Origin: Actinoallomurus liliacearum
GTDB taxonomy: Bacteria; Actinomycetota; Actinomycetes; Streptosporangiales; Streptosporangiaceae
Direction: 5' to 3'
Assembly (NCBI RefSeq): GCF_039542035.1
Contig: NZ_BAABHJ010000017.1
Span: 186,001-250,000, forward strand
Length of the DNA: 64,000 bases
This document shows positions 49,797 to 58,400 of the stretch, in pieces. The notes beneath the pieces were generated by a model, which was not told where the DNA came from, made no database searches, and worked only from the letters and a program-made list of their open reading frames with translations. The position numbers were made by a program, and so were the translations under genes. Each line of letters begins with the position of its first letter. The stretch's first letter is position 1.

Positions 49797-50105
49797 ATGC
49801 CGGACAAGGGAGAGCTGGGCTGGCGGCTGGTGGCCGGCGCGGCGGCCTTCGGCGCCGGGTTCGCGGCCCGGAAGGCGATCACGTTCGGGTGGAAACGGGC
49901 CATCGGCAAGGAGCCGCCGACCAACCCGGAGTCGCCGGAGGTCGAGCTGAAGGAGGCGATCGCCTGGGCCGTCGTCATGGGCGTCGGCATGGAGGTCGCG
50001 CGGCTGCTGGCCACCCGCGCCGCCGCGAACCGCTGGCACAAGAGCACGGGCGAGCTGCCCGCCGCGCTGCGCACGGCGGTCGACAAGGCCAAGAGCGTCG
50101 CCTGA
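49797..50105 (+). CDS. DUF4235 protein
   Basis: 102 residues, ATG 49797 with GGGAGA upstream. Two hydrophobic helices (WRLVAGAAAFGAGFAARKAI and AIAWAVVMGVGMEVARLLATRAA) joined by KRAIGKEPPTNPESPEVELKE, the DUF4235 pattern of small actinobacterial membrane proteins. Unknown function. A strong hairpin follows. Confidence 0.88.
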   Translation: MPDKGELGWRLVAGAAAFGAGFAARKAITFGWKRAIGKEPPTNPESPEVELKEAIAWAVVMGVGMEVARLLATRAAANRWHKSTGELPAALRTAVDKAKSVA

Positions 50106-50118
50106 GCGAGGTCGCGCC

Positions 50119-50148
50119 CGGCGCCCCACGGACCGACCGGGGGCGCCG
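50119..50148. terminator. hairpin terminator after DUF4235
   Basis: CGGCGCCCC pairs with GGGGCGCCG across a 12-nt loop, followed by TTCTC, 14 bp after the stop codon. Confidence 0.75.
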
Positions 50149-50270
50149 TTCTCATCCGGTGACTCGATCCACCACGCGCCGCGCCGAAGTACGGCGACGG
50201 CCGTCGCATGGACGACCGGGTGGTCGAGGCGCCGCCGGGGTGTCGACGAGGAGGGGGACGGGGCGGCGGA

Positions 50271-51098
50271 TCAGGCCGGGTCTTCGTCGGCGCCCGGCCG
50301 GGGCGCGGGGGCGCCGATGGCGCGGCGGAGGTCCTTGCGCACGGTGTCGGCCAGCCGCCTGGTGGCCGTGCGGTTGAGGGTGCCGCCGGCGACGGCGCCG
50401 GTCAGGAAGGGGCCCATCGTGGTCAGGTGCCGGCCGAGTGTGCGCATGAGGCGCTTGCGCAGGCCGGTTCTGGCCGCCAGGCCGAGCGCGGCGGCGACGC
50501 TGCCGGGCTGCAGCGGGTCGAAACCCCGCTGCTGGGCCCAGAGCTGCAGGAAGACCGCGCCCCGGGCCGTACCGCTGCCGGGCACCTGCACGCCGTAGAC
50601 CTCGTGCAGCTCGGCGATCAGCTTGACCTCGATCGCGGCGACCGCGACGGTCTCCGCCACGATCTGGGCGGGCGCGGACAGCAGGAGCGGCGGTGTGACG
50701 AACTCCACCGCCGCCAGCGCGCCTCCGGTGGCGCCGACCGCGGTCGTGGCGCGCTGCGCGGCGCGCACGAGGGAGTCGGCCAGCCGCTCCCCGGTGAGGC
50801 CCTGGTGGTGGGCGCGGAGGGTCTGCAGGTCACGGACGGGGATGTGCGGGCCGATCTCCGCGACGACGTCCGTCAGCCAGCGTCCGCGCGCGAGACCCGC
50901 GGCGCGCGCCCGGCGGGCTCTCGCCGCCAACAGGCGGGCGAGCCGGCCGAGCAGGCGCCCGCGGGTCCCGTTATCGATCTCATCGTCGGACAATCGGCCG
51001 ACCAGCTCCGCCATTTCCTGGCCGAGCCGGTCATCACCGTCTTCCCTACGGGCGAGCTCTCCCTCGGACACGGGTGAACCCGGCGTCAGGCGGCGCAC
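50271..51098 (-). CDS. conserved hypothetical protein, weakly EcsC-like
   Basis: 275 residues. GTG 51098 overlaps the end of the DUF4193 gene by 13 bp; a GTG at 51071 (266 residues) is the alternative. Helical N-terminal region rich in Arg/Ala, a central Gly/Ala/Val-rich part (TTAVGATGGALAAVEFVTPPLLLSAPAQIVAETVAVAAIEVKLIAEL), and a C-terminal basic part ending in disordered residues. The central motif and its place faintly resemble EcsC-domain proteins. Same transcript as DUF4193. Confidence 0.65.
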   Translation of the reverse strand: MRRLTPGSPVSEGELARREDGDDRLGQEMAELVGRLSDDEIDNGTRGRLLGRLARLLAARARRARAAGLARGRWLTDVVAEIGPHIPVRDLQTLRAHHQGLTGERLADSLVRAAQRATTAVGATGGALAAVEFVTPPLLLSAPAQIVAETVAVAAIEVKLIAELHEVYGVQVPGSGTARGAVFLQLWAQQRGFDPLQPGSVAAALGLAARTGLRKRLMRTLGRHLTTMGPFLTGAVAGGTLNRTATRRLADTVRKDLRRAIGAPAPRPGADEDPA

Positions 51099-51382
51099 TC
51101 GCGGCAGATCAGCTGACCGTTCTTCTCCTCTGCCAGCTGGCTGCGGTGGTGCACGAGGAAGCAGCGGGCGCAGGTGAACTCGTCCGCCTGGCGCGGCAGA
51201 ACGCGGAGGCTCAGCTCCTCGTTCGACAGGTCCGCACCCGGCAGCTCGGTCACCTCACCGGCGTCCAGGTCCTCGTCGATGACACCCGTGCTCTTGTCCG
51301 CCCGGCGTGCCTGCAGCTCCTGCAGGCTGTCCTCGTTGAGGTCATCATCAGTCTTGCGTGGGCTGTCGTAGTCGGTGGCCAT
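51086..51382 (-). CDS. DUF4193 protein
   Basis: 98 residues. Acidic N-terminal half (KTDDDLNEDSLQELQARRADKS) and a C-terminal zinc-ribbon-like pair CARCFLVHHRSQLAEEKNGQLICRECAA, with CxxC spacings typical of DUF4193. Counterpart of Rv2699c, which lies close to dut and suhB in mycobacteria; the same order holds here with genes added between. Function unknown. Confidence 0.92.
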   Translation of the reverse strand: MATDYDSPRKTDDDLNEDSLQELQARRADKSTGVIDEDLDAGEVTELPGADLSNEELSLRVLPRQADEFTCARCFLVHHRSQLAEEKNGQLICRECAA

Positions 51383-51715
51383 CTTCTGTCTCCATCCCCC
51401 TCGGTCCTTAGTTATGCGCCCCGTCGCGCGGGTCTAACGCTCGGGAGGCTCATCTTGTGCCCGATCCGGGCGGGAAATTCTGTCACGGGATTTGACCCCG
51501 AACACGCAAGGCGCGTCGTATCACTCCGTGACTCCTCTCACCGCGCTTCCGAGATGTCCGATGTGGCGTAAATCACACGGCCCATGGCGAAGCGGTGACA
51601 GCCCTCCGCCGTGAACCGGATGATGACGGCGAACGTCACAGGTAACGCGATATGGTTTCCCGCCTGTACGGACCTGGCGGGTGCACAGGATAAGGGTTGT
51701 GGGAAGGGGTCACAC
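51383..51715. promoter_or_regulatory. 333-bp divergent region, DUF4193 / kinase
   Basis: AT-richer spacer between divergent genes with GTAAATCACACGG near 51570 and GGTAACGCGATATGG near 51640 as the most promoter-like stretches. No open frame with good codon use. Confidence 0.45.
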
Positions 51716-53290
51716 ATGCCGGATGCCGCTCCCCTGGAGCCGGGCGATCCGGCCGCGCTGGGGCAATATCAGGTAGTCGGAAGGCTCGGAGAGGGCGGCC
51801 AGGGCGCGGTCTTCCTCGGTCGGTCCCCGTCGGGGGACCCAGTGGCGATCAAGCTGCTGCACGAGCAGATGAACTCCGACTCCTCTGCCCGGACGCGGTT
51901 CGCGCGCGAGGCCGAGGCGGCGCAGAAGGTCTCGGCGTTCTGCACCGCGCGGGTCCTGGACTACGACCTGAACGGCCGGCCGCCCTACATCATCAGTGAG
52001 TTCATCGACGGCCCGCCGCTGTACGACGTGGTCCTTCAGGAGGGCCCTTTCGAGGGGGCGGCACTCGAGCGCCTGGCGATCGGCACGGCGACCGCGCTCG
52101 CGGCCATTCACGAGGCCGGCATCGTCCACCGCGATTTCAAACCGAACAACGTTCTCCTGGCGTCCGACGGCCCGCGCGTGGTCGACTTCGGCATCGCCCG
52201 GTCCGTGGACTCCCAGCAAAGTTCGGTGACGGCGACCGGGATGGTGGTCGGCACGCCCGGGTATCTCGCCCCGGAGCAGCTCACCGGTGAGCCGCTGATG
52301 CCGTCCGTGGACATCTTCGCGTGGGGCGCCACCATGGTCTTCGCGGCGACCGGGCGGTCGCCGTTCGAGGCCGAGACGCTCCCGATCATCATCAACCGGA
52401 TCCTCAACGAGGAGCCGGACCTGTCCCGGCTGCACGGCACGATGCGCGAGCTGGTCGCCGCCGCCCTGGACAAGAATTCACGCCGCCGCCCCGCAGCGCA
52501 CCAGCTCCTGCTGCGGCTGCTGGGCCAGGTCGGCGCGGCGCCCGGTCCGGCGGCCGACCGGAACGACCTGCTCGACAAGGGCACCCAGATCGCCGCGCAG
52601 CTGCCGCCGCCTCCGCCGATCACGACCCCGCCGCCGATGATGCACCCGGGCCCCTCGACCCCGCCGCCGATGCATCCCGGCCCGGCCACGCCGCCCCCGA
52701 TGATGCACCCGGGCCCGGCGACGCCGAACCCGATGATGCGGCCGGGACCCCAGACGCCTCCGCCCTGGCAGGGGCAGGGCCGGCCGACGCACCCGCAGGG
52801 GGCGCCGTACGTCCCGCCGCGTCCCCAGAAGAAGAGCAGTAACGCCCCGCTCTTCGTCGGCCTCGGCTGCGTCGTCGCGCTGCTGCTGGTGATCGGCCTG
52901 CCGATCGCCATCGGGGCCGGCCTGCTGGACAAGGTCAACAAGGACCGGTTGCCGGAGGGCTTCGAGGGGAGCTGGGGCGGCAAGGGCATACCGACGAGCA
53001 ACGTGGCCTTCGGCACCAGCCAGTCGCACGAGATCGACCTCACGCTCTACCGCCTCATCAAATCGGGCAACGTCCGGTACGAGACCTGCTCCGGCAGCCT
53101 GGACAACCCGCAGATCTCCGACGACGGCAAGCAGGTGACGTTCCAGCAGACCCTCACGTCGTTCGGGACCAACCAGTGCCTGTCCCCCTCGTCCGTGACT
53201 CTGACCCTGAGCGGCTCGTCGATGACCTGGCAGATGAGCCAGACCGCCGGCGGCGCTCCGCTCGCCAGCGGCACCCTCACCAAGCAGTAG
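51716..53290 (+). CDS. Hanks-type Ser/Thr protein kinase, membrane anchored
   Basis: 524 residues from ATG 51716 with GGAAGGGG upstream. Kinase domain residues 16-280: Gly loop GEGGQGAVFLG, ATP lysine K45 (VAIKLL), catalytic HRDFKPNNV, DFG and PGYLAPEQ. A Pro/Met/His-rich linker (TPPPMMHPGP repeats, about residues 300-360) leads to one membrane helix (FVGLGCVVALLLVIGLPIAIGAGLL) and an extracellular beta-rich domain of about 110 residues with two cysteines. No PASTA repeats. It lies 30 bp before a second kinase gene with a very similar catalytic domain, so the two form an operon. Confidence 0.92.
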   Translation: MPDAAPLEPGDPAALGQYQVVGRLGEGGQGAVFLGRSPSGDPVAIKLLHEQMNSDSSARTRFAREAEAAQKVSAFCTARVLDYDLNGRPPYIISEFIDGPPLYDVVLQEGPFEGAALERLAIGTATALAAIHEAGIVHRDFKPNNVLLASDGPRVVDFGIARSVDSQQSSVTATGMVVGTPGYLAPEQLTGEPLMPSVDIFAWGATMVFAATGRSPFEAETLPIIINRILNEEPDLSRLHGTMRELVAAALDKNSRRRPAAHQLLLRLLGQVGAAPGPAADRNDLLDKGTQIAAQLPPPPPITTPPPMMHPGPSTPPPMHPGPATPPPMMHPGPATPNPMMRPGPQTPPPWQGQGRPTHPQGAPYVPPRPQKKSSNAPLFVGLGCVVALLLVIGLPIAIGAGLLDKVNKDRLPEGFEGSWGGKGIPTSNVAFGTSQSHEIDLTLYRLIKSGNVRYETCSGSLDNPQISDDGKQVTFQQTLTSFGTNQCLSPSSVTLTLSGSSMTWQMSQTAGGAPLASGTLTKQ

Positions 53291-53320
53291 GCCCCCGAAC
53301 CCGTCCGAGGGAGGACGCCC

Positions 53321-56143
53321 ATGCCCGGAAGCCCGCTACGAGCCGGTGATCCGGAACGCGTGGGCGCCTACGGCCTGGCCGGCCGCCTCGGCGAGGGCGG
53401 CCAGGGGGTCGTCTACCTCGGCGAGGCGCCGGACGGCCGGCAGGTCGCGGTCAAGCTCCTGCACGCGCAGTTCAGCGGGGACACGAAGGTACGGGCCCGG
53501 TTCGCCGGGGAGCTGGCCAGCGCCAAGCGCGTGGCGCCGTTCTGCACGGCCCAGATCCTCGACGCCGACGTCGAGGGCGACACGCCCTACCTCGTCAGCG
53601 AGTACATCGACGGTCCGTCGCTGCGCCAGGTCGTCGACGCGGAGGGGCCCCGCTGGGGCGCTTCACTGCAGCGCCTGGCCATCGGCACGGTCACCGCGCT
53701 GGCGGCGATCCACGAGGCCGGGATCGTCCACCGTGATTTCAAGCCGTCGAACGTCCTGCTCGCCTCCGACGGCCCACGGGTGATCGACTTCGGCATCGCC
53801 CGAGCCCTGGACGCCACCGGCACCCTGTCGAGCACGGCGGTGGGCACGCCGTCGTACATGTCGCCCGAGCAGATCTCCGGGCACGTCGTCGGCCCGGCGA
53901 CGGACGTGTTCGCGTGGGCCTGCACGATGGTGTTCGCCGCGACGGGCTCGCCGCCGTTCGGCCAGGACTCCATCCCCGCCGTGATGAACCGCATCCTGAA
54001 CCAGGAGCCGTACCTCGGGATGCTGACCGGGCCGCTCCGGGAGATCGTCACGGCCTGCCTGGTGAAGGACCCCGCGCGGCGGCCCACCGCCCAGCAGGTC
54101 CTGCTGCGCCTGCTCAGCCACGAGGGCGTGGTCCTGCCGGGCGCCGGTGCGCCCGCGCCCACCACGATTCTGCAGGAGGGCGCGCAGGTCGCGGCCGAAG
54201 GCGCGCCGTCCGGCGGATGGGCGTCCCCGGGGCCGTACGCCCCGCCGAGCGACACCCCGCCACCGGGCCCCTACGCCCCGCCGAGCGACACCCCACCGCC
54301 CGGCCCGTACGCCCCGGCGGGCGACACTCCGCCGCCGGGCCCCTATGGCACCGACCGGCCGGCCGGTCCCTACCCGGGCGACACGCCGCCGTACGGCCGC
54401 GGGCCCGACACGGCGCCACCCGGCCCGTACGGACCGACGGCGCCGTACGGCCCGTACGGGCCCGCCGGGGACCCGCCGACGACGCCCGCCCGGCGGCGCA
54501 CCCGGCCCGGCGTCGTCGCGGCCGTCGCCGCGGGCGCGGTCGTGCTGATCGCGACGAGCGCGGTGGCGGCGGTCCAGCTCCTGCCCCACCACCGCTCGAA
54601 CCCGCGCCCCAGCCCGACGGACGCCCTGGCGGGCCGGACCGGCGGCGGCTTCCGGATGGCGATGTACTCTCCGGACGCCATCGACCCGTCCAACGCCGTG
54701 CTCACCTCGGACGTGTTCGCCGCCGAGAACCTCTTCACCGGCCTGACCACGATCCGGCCCGACGGCTCCGTCGCCCAGGCGCTCGCCACGAAGATGACGC
54801 CGAACACCGGCTGCACCGAGTGGGACTTCACGATCAAGCAGGGCACCACCTTCACCGACGGGAGCGCCGTCGACGCCGCCGCCTTCGTCCGCGGCTGGAA
54901 CCGCGCCGCCCGCGGCACGGGCATGGGCTACCTCATGACCGAGATCAAGGGGTACCCGGACGTCGTCGCGGGCCGGAGCAAGACGATGCAGGGCGTCGTG
55001 GCGGAGGGCGCCGGGACGCTCCGGGTGACCCTGACCAAGGCCGACTGCGACTTCGCCATGCGGGTCGCCACCCCGCCGTTCGCGCCGGTCCCGGCGTCCG
55101 CCGGGGAGCCCACGAACACCGCCTTCAACAACAACCCCGTCGGCAACGGCCCGTTCCGGGTGAGCCAGTACACCCCCAACCAGCGGCTGAGCCTCGTCCG
55201 CAACGCGGGCTACACCCTGGCCAGGCCCAAACTCGACACGGTCGACGTCACCTTCGTCTCCGACCTCAACCAGGCGCTGACCGGCTTCGACGCCGGGCAG
55301 TACGACTGGGCCCAGGTCGAGGGGACCACGGTGAACAGCGCCCGCGCCCGGCACACCGCGGACCACAAGCTGATCCAGGTCGCCTCGACCACCATGACGT
55401 ACCTGATGCCGCTCACGGACCAGGGGCCGATGAAGTCCAAGGAGGCGCGGCTCGCCGTCTCCTACGCCCTGGACCGCAAGGCCCTGGCCGCCGCGATGGG
55501 CCAGGGCTACACCCCGGCGACCTCTCTGGTCCCGCCCGCGGTCCCCGGCGCCTATGTGGGCGGCTGCACCGCCTGCACGACCGACATCGGGAAGGCCAAG
55601 TCCCTGGCCGACCAGGCCGGGCTCGGCTCGGGCGCCAAGGTGACCCTCACCATCGCGAACCAGCCCGCCTATCTGCAGCTCGCGACGCTGGTGCAGAGCC
55701 AGCTGAGGACGGCGCTGGGCTGGAACGTCCAGTTGCGGACCCTGCCGACCGCCGAGTTCTACAAGGACATGGCCGGCAAGAACCCGCAGGGCCTGTACCG
55801 GCTGTCCTGGGCCGCCGACTATCCCTCGGCCGAGAGCGTGCTCGACGCCCTGCTGGCCGGTGACAACATCCAGCGCAAGAGCGACGGCTCCACCACCGGG
55901 ACCAACTACGCGCGCTACAACAGCCCGGCCTTCGACACCGCGCTGAACAGCGCCCGCGCCACCTCCGACTCGACCCAGCGCGCCCAGCGGCTCCGGGCGG
56001 CGGAGAAGATCGCGCTCGACGACATGGCCTACATCCCGCTGTACTCCAACGCGACGTTCCGGGTCGCGAACACCGCGTCCTTCGTCGGCATGGACCTGGA
56101 CTACACCGGCTTCCCGGTGCTCACCACGGCCGCGCACAAGTGA
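53321..56143 (+). CDS. Ser/Thr kinase fused to family-5 solute-binding domain
   Basis: 940 residues. Kinase domain residues 16-275 with GEGGQGVVYLG, K45, HRDFKPSNV, DFG and PSYMSPEQ. A linker with GPYAPPSDTPPP repeats follows (about 300-395), then one membrane helix near 397-420 (AGAVVLIATSAVAAVQLL). Outside is a complete SBP_bac_5 (oligopeptide/nickel-binding) domain from about 440 to the end: AENLFTGLTTIRPDGSVAQALATKM, FTIKQGTTFTDGSAVDAAAFVRGWNR, VGNGPFRVSQYTP, RLAVSYALDRKALAAAMGQG, RLSWAADYPSAESVLDAL. A binding protein used as the sensor of a receptor kinase; no ABC permease is nearby. Confidence 0.93.
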   Translation: MPGSPLRAGDPERVGAYGLAGRLGEGGQGVVYLGEAPDGRQVAVKLLHAQFSGDTKVRARFAGELASAKRVAPFCTAQILDADVEGDTPYLVSEYIDGPSLRQVVDAEGPRWGASLQRLAIGTVTALAAIHEAGIVHRDFKPSNVLLASDGPRVIDFGIARALDATGTLSSTAVGTPSYMSPEQISGHVVGPATDVFAWACTMVFAATGSPPFGQDSIPAVMNRILNQEPYLGMLTGPLREIVTACLVKDPARRPTAQQVLLRLLSHEGVVLPGAGAPAPTTILQEGAQVAAEGAPSGGWASPGPYAPPSDTPPPGPYAPPSDTPPPGPYAPAGDTPPPGPYGTDRPAGPYPGDTPPYGRGPDTAPPGPYGPTAPYGPYGPAGDPPTTPARRRTRPGVVAAVAAGAVVLIATSAVAAVQLLPHHRSNPRPSPTDALAGRTGGGFRMAMYSPDAIDPSNAVLTSDVFAAENLFTGLTTIRPDGSVAQALATKMTPNTGCTEWDFTIKQGTTFTDGSAVDAAAFVRGWNRAARGTGMGYLMTEIKGYPDVVAGRSKTMQGVVAEGAGTLRVTLTKADCDFAMRVATPPFAPVPASAGEPTNTAFNNNPVGNGPFRVSQYTPNQRLSLVRNAGYTLARPKLDTVDVTFVSDLNQALTGFDAGQYDWAQVEGTTVNSARARHTADHKLIQVASTTMTYLMPLTDQGPMKSKEARLAVSYALDRKALAAAMGQGYTPATSLVPPAVPGAYVGGCTACTTDIGKAKSLADQAGLGSGAKVTLTIANQPAYLQLATLVQSQLRTALGWNVQLRTLPTAEFYKDMAGKNPQGLYRLSWAADYPSAESVLDALLAGDNIQRKSDGSTTGTNYARYNSPAFDTALNSARATSDSTQRAQRLRAAEKIALDDMAYIPLYSNATFRVANTASFVGMDLDYTGFPVLTTAAHK
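54230..54345. repeat. tandem 36-bp repeats in the kinase linker
   Basis: Three near-identical units encoding GPYAPPSDTPPP-like 12-residue segments, continuing into looser PYG/PYP repeats to about 54475. They give a flexible proline-rich tether between kinase domain and membrane helix. Confidence 0.8.
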
Positions 56144-56152
56144 GAGCGCCGG

Positions 56153-56180
56153 CCGGGGCCGCCCGCCGGTGGGGCCCCGG
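56153..56180. terminator. hairpin between convergent kinase and histidine-kinase genes
   Basis: CCGGGGCC (56153-56160) pairs with GGCCCCGG (56173-56180). It fills the 37-bp gap between two convergent stops and likely serves both. Confidence 0.6.
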
Positions 56181-57278
56181 TCAGGCGAGCGGCAGCCGTA
56201 CGGTCACGATCAGGCCGCCGTCCTCGCGCGGCGTGGCGATCACCGTCCCGCCGTGCGCGCCGACCACCGACCGCACGATGGACAGGCCCAGACCCGCGCC
56301 CTTGGACGACTCGATCCGGTCGGTGTTGAGCCGCCGGAACGGCTCGAACAGGCTCTGCACCTCGTAGGCGGGCACCACCGGGCCGGTGTTCTCCACCTGG
56401 CAGGTGGCCCACCCGTCCAGGACGCCGGTGCGGACGACGACCATCCCGTCGTCGACGTTGTGGCGGATCGCGTTGTCGACGAGGTTCGACACGAGGTGCT
56501 CGAGCAGCACCGGGTCCCCCACCGTCGGAGCCTCGGTGAGCTCCGGCTTGACGTCGATGTCCGGCCGGTCCGTCCGGACCGCCGTCTTGAGCACCGTGGA
56601 GGCGACCTCGCCCAGGTCCACCGCCGTGCGGGTCGTCAGCTCACGCTCACTGCGGGCCAGGAGGAGCAGTCCCTCGATCAGGCGTTCGTGGCGGGCGTTG
56701 TTCGCCAGGAGGGTCTTGCCGACCGTCTTCATGTCCTCCGACGCCTCGGGGTCGGTGACCGCGACCTCCAGGAGGGTCCGGTTGATGGCGAGCGGCGTGC
56801 GCAGCTCGTGCGAGGCGTTGCTGACGAACCGCCGCTGCGTGTCGAACGCCTGGCTGAGGCGGTCGAGCATGGCGTCGAACGTGTCGGCCAGCTCCTTGAT
56901 CTCGTCCTCGGGGCCCTGCATGGCGATCCGCTGGTGCATGGTGCTCTCGGAGAGCCTGCGCGCGGTGACCGTGACCTTCTGCAGCGGCGCGAGCGCCCGG
57001 TCGGCGACGAACCAGCCGAGTGCCAGCGCGATCAGCCCGACTCCGAGCAGGGCGAACGCCGACTGCACGATCAGCCGGTGCTGCACCCCGTCGATGAAGG
57101 CCCGCCGGATGGCGCTGGCCTGCTGCTGGGTGATGCCGCCCGGCTCGGCGGGCTGCACGGCGAACGGCAGGTTCTCCAAAATGTTGGTGACCAGGACGTA
57201 CGCGACCGTCAGCAGCAGGAACCCCGCGGCGAAGAACAGCCCGCCGTACAGGAGCGTGAGCCGCAGCCGCACCGTCAT
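56181..57278 (-). CDS. sensor histidine kinase
   Basis: 365 residues from ATG 57278. A TTG at 57311, overlapping the regulator stop as TTGA, is an alternative that adds 11 residues and would give direct coupling. Two membrane helices (LTLLYGGLFFAAGFLLLTVAYVLV and LIVQSAFALLGVGLIALALGWFV) flank a short extracellular loop of about 45 residues; then HAMP, HisKA with FVSNASHELRTPLAINR, and HATPase with NLVDNAIRHN and GAGLGLSIV. The short sensor loop suggests a membrane or lipid signal. Partner is the regulator at 57308. Confidence 0.93.
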   Translation of the reverse strand: MTVRLRLTLLYGGLFFAAGFLLLTVAYVLVTNILENLPFAVQPAEPGGITQQQASAIRRAFIDGVQHRLIVQSAFALLGVGLIALALGWFVADRALAPLQKVTVTARRLSESTMHQRIAMQGPEDEIKELADTFDAMLDRLSQAFDTQRRFVSNASHELRTPLAINRTLLEVAVTDPEASEDMKTVGKTLLANNARHERLIEGLLLLARSERELTTRTAVDLGEVASTVLKTAVRTDRPDIDVKPELTEAPTVGDPVLLEHLVSNLVDNAIRHNVDDGMVVVRTGVLDGWATCQVENTGPVVPAYEVQSLFEPFRRLNTDRIESSKGAGLGLSIVRSVVGAHGGTVIATPREDGGLIVTVRLPLA

Positions 57279-57307
57279 GCGACGCGGCAGCGAGCCGGGC
57301 GAAGGGA

Positions 57308-57961
57308 TCAAAGACGGTACCCCGCGCCCGGGACCGTCTCGATGACCTGCGGTTCGCCGAGTTTCTTGCGAAGCGTCATCATGGTCACCCGCACCACGTT
57401 GGTGAACGGATCGATGTTCTCGTCCCACGCCTTCTCCAGCAGGTGCTCGGCGCTGACGACGGTGCCCTGGGCGCGCATCAGCACCTCGAGGACGGCGAAC
57501 TCCTTGGGCGTCAGGTCGACCGGGCGGCCGTCTCGGGTGACGGCGCGGCGCGCGGGATCCAGCCGCACGCCGGCGCGCTCGAGCACGGGCGGCAGCGGCG
57601 GCGCGGAACGTCGGCCCAGTGCGCGGATCCGGGCGATCAACTCGGCGAACGCGAACGGCTTGGCCAGGTAGTCGTCGGCTCCGATCGACAGGCCCTCGAC
57701 CTTGTCCTCCAGCTCGCCCGCCGCGGTCAGCATGAGGACCCGTACCGTGGCCCCGTCGGCGACGAGGCTCCGGCAGACCTCGTCGCCGTGGACCCGCGGT
57801 AGATCGCGGTCCAGCACGACCACGTCGTAGTCGTTGACGCTGGTCCGCTCCAGCGCGCTGGCGCCGTCGTACGCGACGTCGACGGCCATCGCCTCGCGCC
57901 GCAGCCCGGTGGCGATGGTGTCGGCGAGTACGCGCTCGTCCTCGACGACCAGGACTCTCAC
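57308..57961 (-). CDS. OmpR-family response regulator
   Basis: 217 residues. Receiver: VVEDERVLAD, phosphoacceptor in VVVLDRDLPRVHGD, MLTAAG, AKPFAF. Winged helix: VDLTPKEFAVLEVLMRAQGTVVSAEHLLEKAWDENIDPFTNVVRVTMMTLRKKL. ATG at 57961. First gene of a two-gene operon with its kinase. Targets unknown. Confidence 0.94.
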   Translation of the reverse strand: MRVLVVEDERVLADTIATGLRREAMAVDVAYDGASALERTSVNDYDVVVLDRDLPRVHGDEVCRSLVADGATVRVLMLTAAGELEDKVEGLSIGADDYLAKPFAFAELIARIRALGRRSAPPLPPVLERAGVRLDPARRAVTRDGRPVDLTPKEFAVLEVLMRAQGTVVSAEHLLEKAWDENIDPFTNVVRVTMMTLRKKLGEPQVIETVPGAGYRL

Positions 57962-58120
57962 CCTGTTTCCACCCCCTGGAAGGCCACGCGCTGGACCGGC
58001 AGGTTCAGTTATGTCACAGCGCGCGTAAGCGCCCGATAAGCCGCGTCCAGGATATTCACAGGTTTACCGCGAAGAGTGGCATGGGTAGGGGAGCCTGGCG
58101 ACCTATCGAAAGGAGACCGC

Positions 58121-58291
58121 GTGGGCGAGTTGACGGCCACGATCCACCAGCGCCTGTCCGATGCGTACAATTCGCTCCGGACGGCCCGTGACACGGGCGA
58201 CGATCTCCTGATCGACGCCCAACAGGCCGAGATCGACGACCTGCGGCGCACCGCCGCAGACCACGGGATCGACCTTCCGCGCTGCGGCTGA
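58121..58291 (+). CDS. 56-residue conserved small protein
   Basis: GTG 58121 preceded by AAAGGAG. Two amphipathic helices (ELTATIHQRLSDAYNSLRTARDTG and DLLIDAQQAEIDDLRRTAADHG) form a likely helical hairpin, ending DLPRCG. Acidic and soluble. A perfect 11-bp hairpin follows. Function unknown. Confidence 0.75.
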   Translation: MGELTATIHQRLSDAYNSLRTARDTGDDLLIDAQQAEIDDLRRTAADHGIDLPRCG

Positions 58292-58331
58292 GCACACCGC
58301 GGGCCGACGCCCGCACCTGAAACGTACGGGG

Positions 58332-58356
58332 GCCCCGCACCGATCCGGTGCGGGGC
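58332..58356. terminator. perfect 11-bp hairpin terminator
   Basis: GCCCCGCACCG and CGGTGCGGGGC around an ATC loop, followed by TCTG. Placed between the convergent small gene and the phosphatase gene, so probably bidirectional. Confidence 0.88.
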
Positions 58357-58400
58357 TCTGCGTACGCGCCGAACGGATCCTTCCTCGACCGGATCCTTCG

